From Ophiocordyceps camponoti-saundersi (nom. inval.) (Eukaryota > Ascomycota > Sordariomycetes > Hypocreales > Ophiocordycipitaceae): 11,882 nt of DNA. The translations under genes were made by a program, and so were the position numbers. The stretch spans positions 1 to 11,882 of the forward strand of contig PDHQ01000673.1 of NCBI GenBank assembly GCA_003339415.1, in the 5' to 3' direction. Position 1 is the stretch's first letter. Each line of letters begins with the position of its first letter. Of this stretch, positions 7,871-11,882 are shown in pieces. The notes under the pieces were generated by a model. It was not told where the DNA came from. It was given only the letters and a program-made list of their open reading frames with translations, and searched no databases.

Positions 7871-8252
7871 TTTTATATTTATATATTTAGAAATATAGTA
7901 GTAGATTACGGGCGACCGCGAGAGGGTCTTCGATCTCTACTATTTTATTATTACTAGTTAGTATAAATCGTTACTTTACGATATAAGCGGGGTAATTATA
8001 CGTTTAATATACTCCGTAAGCGCCTAGACCTGCTTAATAAAGTTATAAACTTCTACTTTAATTATAGGAAGCGTATCGTAAACCTATTTTATTTAGTTTA
8101 TAATATAGATAAGATAACGCCCTACGTATATATATCGGGCGTACTTAATATAAATAATTTCTGCCTAAATTATAGTAAGCGTGTAAATAAACTATTATAT
8201 TTAATCTATAATATAAATAAAACGATAAACCTTAACACGCTTAAAGAAAAAT
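7871..8252 (+). pseudogene. Short degenerate coding-like stretch with a 36-residue repeat, unidentified
   Basis: The + frame through 7976 has no stop from 7967 to a TAA at 8251-8253, about 95 codons, which is long for DNA so rich in TAA/TAG. It reads FNYRKRIVNLFYLVYNIDK and, 36 codons later, LNYSKRVNKLLYLIYNINK. The repeat is also visible in the DNA (period 108). The segment could be the end of a protein built of helical repeats, but 36 residues fits several repeat classes and no signature residues survive. Codons before 7967 are broken. Confidence 0.35.
8061..8250 (+). repeat. 108-bp direct repeat
   Basis: The bases from 8061 and from 8169 align without gaps; about 40 of the first 54 agree, including ATTATAG and AAGCGT. 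Several mismatches are G versus A in the direction RIP would cause. The first copy is complete (8061-8168) and the second stops near 8250. The period of 36 codons keeps the reading frame. Confidence 0.6.
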
Positions 8253-8620
8253 AAGCGTATAACTTAGCTAGGAGATATCTAAGAGCTTTTATAAGGTCCG
8301 ATTAAATAGTTCCTTAACCCCTTTCTTTTCCTAAAAGTATTTATAGATTAAGATATAAAAAGTGAACGATATAGAACTAGGGTTATTACTAAGTATATAG
8401 CTTAAATTAGTTTCCCTCGAAAAAGGAAGAAATTAAGTAAGTAATTAGCCCTAACCTTATCTTTATAGCTATTATAAAAGTTATTTATTATAAGTTAAGT
8501 TTTAGAGAGGACTTATAGTAAAAACTCTATTAACCTTATAACTTTATTTTAAACTTTATACTTTTATACTATAAATTCCTAATTTAAATACTTATTCTTA
8601 AGTTCTTAGTACTTAATTAA
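8253..8620. other. AT-rich stretch, no gene seen
   Basis: No frame on either strand stands out. A fragment at about 8480-8520 (TTATAAGTTAAGTTTTAGAG) resembles the TTAGTTAAGTTATAA core of the tandem repeat at 7768-7868, and may be a stray related copy or chance. Confidence 0.45.
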
Positions 8621-9990
8621 ATAGTTCTTATCTTCCTTTCTCTTTCTTCTTTTATTTTTATATAGAAAACTAACTTCTTATTATTTTCCCTATAAAGAAT
8701 TACTATCCGGCATTTCCCCTTATAGCTAGAGATCCCCTCTTATATTAATTAAAAACTTTAGTTACCTAAGAAGTTACGCCCCTTATATATCTACTACGCT
8801 TACTTAAGGTATCCTTCTTCCCCCGCTAAAATACTTATATTAGAATAATATTATAATTCCCCGATAGAATAGATATTATATTAATTAGTTTTAAGAAGGA
8901 ATAAATTACTTACCTTCTTTTAGAGTTACCTCTCCTTAAGTATTCTAAAGGAATTTCGAAATCTTATAAATATAAAAGTTATAACGAACTTAAACTTTAA
9001 GACTAAGTTACCTAATACCTTAGTTATCTATATACTTTCCTTCTATTATTATATTATTTACTTTTACTAATATTAAATATTATTATAATTATAGGCGTTA
9101 TTTTTAGTATTTACTATATATTATTATTACCTTTTATTTATATATTTAACCTCTACTTCGATACCGCCGATTTTTCTTAGCGTTAACCTAAGTCTATTTA
9201 GTAGGCGTTAAGGGAAATAGGTATAATATCCTTAAGGAGCTTAGGAGATAATAGCCCTTCCTATACTTATCTATTCCTAATTTTAACCTTAAAAGAGTCT
9301 TCTAACTTTATAACCTCTTTACTCTCCGCGATATCGTTATTATCCTTAATAGCTATCGCTATAATTTACGTAAAGCTAGGAGTAGTAGCTTAGGTTTAGT
9401 ATAAATATTATCGTCTAAGACCCGCCTATATAAAGCTATTAGAAACGCCGTATTTTAAGCTTAGGAGTAAGACGTAGCACTAAAAAGAGTGCGCGTAAGT
9501 CCGCGGGTAACTATATTTCTTATAAGTAATATTATTCGCTGCCTAATAGCTTTATATAATTAAGGCCTTAAAATATTTATTATTATATAGAATTTTAATA
9601 TATATTATTAAGGCGGATATAGTAATCTTAGCTCGAAGAATAATATTTATTATAAGGCGCGAAAGTGCTTATCGCTCCGACTCTTATAGAAAAAAACTAT
9701 ATTATTTTAATAAATATAAAATCTATAAGCGGATACTTATATCTATACTTAAAGCGTTTATTATAGCTATAATTAATAAATATATAGTTAAAAGCTAAAG
9801 GAGGCGATACCTCCCTTATATACTACGATCGTATATAGGAATAAGACCTAAGTTTATTCTAAGATCTATATTCCTTTTTAAGAAAAAAGCTATATAGAAA
9901 ACTTTAGAAAGAAGAGGAAAAGGAGGATAAGGGAAGAAGAAAGAGGAAAAAAGAGAGAGGAAGAGAAAAGGGCATTTTATACTATACCTA
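8621..9990 (+). pseudogene. Long pyrimidine-rich stretch with a coding-like frame, unidentified
   Basis: In the + frame with codons from 8641 and 9241, about 25 stops occur over about 430 codons, a lower density than in the dead copia pol. Stop-free runs include 9205-9390 and 9550-9795, the latter with RRESAYRSDSYRKKLYYFNK (about 9655). However, the frame is dense in stops at 9391-9549, where another frame opens, so continuity is doubtful. The pyrimidine-rich + strand would also suit a gene on the minus strand, where the same register shows far more stops. I recognise no domain. Confidence 0.25.
9899..9972 (+). repeat. GA-rich tract
   Basis: From 9905 to 9972 the + strand is almost wholly A/G (AGAAGAGGAAAAGGAGGATAA and similar), closing the preceding pyrimidine-rich segment. 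It is simple-sequence DNA of the same kind as, but distinct from, the larger tract at the right end. Confidence 0.7.
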
Positions 9991-10737
9991 AATAACTTAG
10001 CTAGCTTTACTAATTTAATAGGTGCAGAAAATACGTACCTATAGTTTTTTCTTATAAGTTTTCTTTTAAAAGTTTTAATAATCTTATCTTACGATTTTTA
10101 AAATTATTTTTAAAGCTTATTAAATACTTCTAAATTAGCTTATAAGTCTAAGGGGGTATATTACGTATACGTATATAAGAAAATGCCTCCTTTATATTAC
10201 GAAAGTAAGTATTAGTTTAATAAGTAAGGGCTAAAAACCTAAAAAGGAAATAATCGCTATAGGTAATTATAAGTATATATCTTAGCGGTAAGATTAAGGC
10301 GTTATAATTTATAAACGCTATATAGAAAAAGGATACCGGTCCCTACTACGTTTTCGGATAAAACTTAAGATAATATATTTACTTTATATACTTTTATTAC
10401 TATTATCGTAATAGTATATAAGTAAATATAAGGAGTATAATTATAAAAAGCGGTAATATAGTAAGAGACTAAATTTATAAATATATTATAAAACGAATAT
10501 TTAGAAAAGAAGGTAAGCTATTAATAGTTATTCGGAAGTTTAAAATAGCTTATAAAGTACCTTTTAAGGTATATATATTTAATTTTTTCCTTAAAGGAAA
10601 TATATTCTAAGCGAAGAAAATACTTTTAGAACTTAGAAGTATATCTTCGTATATTATTATTATTAAATTAAAAAATTAATAAAATTAAAAATTAAAGTTT
10701 AGAAATAAAATATAATAAAATAAGGGTAAATATATAT
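9991..10737. other. AT-rich DNA without a recognisable gene
   Basis: There is no coding signal on either strand. Small structures include a perfect 12-bp palindrome TACGTATACGTA (about 10164-10175), a TTTCCTT/AAGGAAA inverted pair (about 10586-10600) and the larger hairpin listed separately. A run of AAATTAAAAAATTAATAAAA-type sequence (about 10665-10700) is extremely AT-rich. Confidence 0.5.
10378..10426. repeat. Inverted repeat able to form a 49-base hairpin
   Basis: TTTACTTTATATACT at 10378-10392 pairs with AGTATATAAGTAAA at 10413-10426 with one unpaired T. Inside it, ATTAC (10396-10400) pairs with GTAAT (10408-10412) around a seven-base loop, with three unpaired T bases between the stems. 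It could be the core of a small inverted-repeat element, but I find no outer terminal repeats. Confidence 0.6.
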
Positions 10738-11184
10738 AGTCTCGTATTAGCGACGCTAATAAGGCTAGTAAAAGCTATATTACTTATTTCTATAATAACT
10801 AAGCGAGGTTATTAGCTTTTAAAGGTATATAAATAAATATATATAGCTTTTATAAAGCTTAGTATAAAGCGTAAACTAATATATTTTAATAGCGCTAATT
10901 ATATATAAGCTTAGCGCGGTATTAATTATAATAAAGGAGTTAAGCGTTATATTATAAGCTATTTTAGCTTACCTTAACTAATAAAAGCGCTATTTAACTT
11001 TAATATAAATATTATAATAAAAAATATATATAATACTTAAGAAAGTAAAATATTAATATATAATATTATACGTTTATTTTTTAAAAAGTTTATAATAAAA
11101 AATAAGATATAAAAAAGAAAGTAAAAAAGTTAGGGAAAATAATACTTATTTTATATAAAAAAACGATAATAATAAGAAAAATAA
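10738..11184. other. AT-rich DNA, possibly a miniature-element remnant
   Basis: The segment has several small inverted repeats: TATTAGCG-A-CGCTAATA at 10745-10761, AAAAGCTA (about 10770) facing TAGCTTTT (about 10814), and TAGCGCTA near 10892. Repeated AGCGC blocks also occur. This could be a RIP-altered miniature inverted-repeat element, but I could not define terminal repeats or a target duplication. No gene is visible. Confidence 0.3.
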
Positions 11185-11243
11185 TTAGAAAAAGTAGGAA
11201 AAAAAGTATATATATATATATATATATCTATCTATAATTATAT

Positions 11244-11480
11244 AAAGAAGGAAAAAGAGGAGAGAGGGAGAGAGGGAAAAAGAAAAAAGAGGAGAGGAAA
11301 AGTAAGAAAGAAAGGGAGAGAGGGAGAGAGGGAGAGAGGGAAAGAGAAAAGAGAGGAGAGGAAGAGAGAGAGAGAAAGGAAAAAAGGGAGGGAAGGAGAG
11401 AGAAGAGAGAGGAGAGGAAGAGAGAGGAGAGGAAAAAAAAGGGAGAGAGAGAAGATAGAAAAAAAGAGAGAAAAAAGAAA
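11244..11480 (+). repeat. Polypurine (GA)n tract with an 8-bp tandem repeat
   Basis: From 11244 to 11455 the + strand has a single pyrimidine, T at 11303; 11304-11455 is 152 bases of pure A/G. At 11314-11340 the unit GGGAGAGA is repeated three times plus GGG. Long mirror-like purine tracts can form triplex (H-DNA) structures and block polymerases. No gene lies here. Confidence 0.9.
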
Positions 11481-11512
11481 TATAAAAAAGAAAAAAAAAA
11501 ATAACTATTTAC

Positions 11513-11655
11513 TTATATAATTAATAGCGGTAATAAAATATAAAAGTAAGCGAAAAGAAAAAAATTTATATAAGGTAACGATAAGGCGCGAAAAGGTATA
11601 TTAATATACGTAAAAGTATAAGGAGTAGTAAAATATAAAAATAAGGTAGCGGGAG
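11513..11655. other. Mixed-sequence part of the 580-bp unit, no gene seen
   Basis: This is the only non-purine segment inside the repeat unit. It keeps CG sites (AGCGG, GGCGCG, AGCGCG) but has no CA or TG, so it also bears the RIP signature. No frame looks coding. Confidence 0.5.
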
Positions 11656-11660
11656 CGCGA

Positions 11661-11766
11661 GGGGGGGGGGGGGAAAAAAAAAAAAAAAAGAAAAAAAAAA
11701 AAAAAAAGGAAAAAAAAAATAGAGAGGGAAATATAAAAAAAAGAAAAAAAAAAAAAAAAAAAATAG
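11661..11766 (+). repeat. G13 run followed by A-rich homopolymer runs
   Basis: Thirteen G bases (11661-11673) are followed directly by A16 (11674-11689), then further A runs broken by single G or GG and a short AGAGAGGGAAATATA interruption (about 11720-11735). The G run is C/G-only and so invisible to RIP. The A runs resemble retroelement tails, or the junction between repeat units. Confidence 0.8.
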
Positions 11767-11882
11767 AAAAAGAAGGAAAAAAAGTAAATATATATATATA
11801 TATATATCTATCTATAATTATATAAAGAAGGAAAAAGAGGAGAGAGGGAGAGAGGGAAAAAGAAAAAAGAGGAGAGGAAAAG

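Larger units (their letters stand above)
11185..11882. repeat. Direct repeat with 580-bp period, second copy cut by the window edge
   Basis: Positions 11221-11302 and 11801-11882 are identical over all 82 bases. Similarity continues leftwards to about 11185 and 11763 with small differences in the AT run. Each copy starts with TAGAAAAAG, an (AT)n run and CTATCTATAATTATATAAAG, followed by GA-rich sequence. The first unit goes on through a long polypurine tract, a mixed segment, G13 and A runs before the second copy begins. A tandem array of an A-rich-ended unit, or the two ends of a small element, would both fit. The window ends before this can be decided. Confidence 0.85.

Noticed and set aside
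11244..11455. Telomeric repeat array
   Set aside because: The G/A repeats are irregular and do not contain the fungal TTAGGG/CCCTAA unit.
1..11882. CRISPR array or bacterial operons
   Set aside because: No regularly spaced identical repeats with unique spacers, no ribosome-binding sites before open frames, and the sequence carries a fungal RIP signature.

Overview
The window looks like a heterochromatic, transposon-derived block from a filamentous ascomycete (Pezizomycotina) that has been heavily altered by repeat-induced point mutation (RIP). CpA and its complement TpG are almost absent, TpA is hugely enriched, and CpG stays common. For example, positions 3816-4741 hold only one CA/TG dinucleotide. 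This is a RIP signature and not CpG-methylation decay. I find no intact gene, tRNA, rRNA or CRISPR array on either strand.

Layout. (1) Positions 1 to about 2700 are the 3' part of a Ty1/copia LTR retrotransposon on the + strand: the end of integrase, then reverse transcriptase and RNase H. It is riddled with TAA/TAG stops, but its frame is kept for about 2 kb. A candidate polypurine tract and a candidate 3' LTR with a TATA box and a long pyrimidine tract follow (about 2728-3264). (2) About 3540-4880 is a very strongly RIP-altered segment. It has a weak + strand coding-like frame, an AT palindrome, a (TA)n run and a 30-base A tract that may be the 3' tail of a non-LTR element. (3) About 5012-7561 holds the most intriguing object: a degenerate + strand frame of about 850 codons in one register, charged and lysine/glutamate/arginine-rich in its C-terminal half. 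I cannot assign it to a family. (4) About 7562-9990 is pyrimidine-rich on the + strand. It has two weak coding-like stretches and two short tandem repeats of about 54 bp and 108 bp. (5) About 9990-11180 is AT-rich DNA with a strong hairpin and no recognisable gene. (6) The right end, about 11185-11882, is a polypurine region of GA microsatellite, a 13-base G run and A runs. Its first segment recurs exactly 580 bp downstream and runs off the window edge.

The parts do not form a working pathway. They read as nested or adjacent dead elements and simple repeats. Points worth following up are the unidentified 850-codon frame, the bias of surviving CA/TG sites toward GCA/TGC, the 580-bp repeat with perfect copies inside a RIP zone, and the flip of strand composition near 7600.
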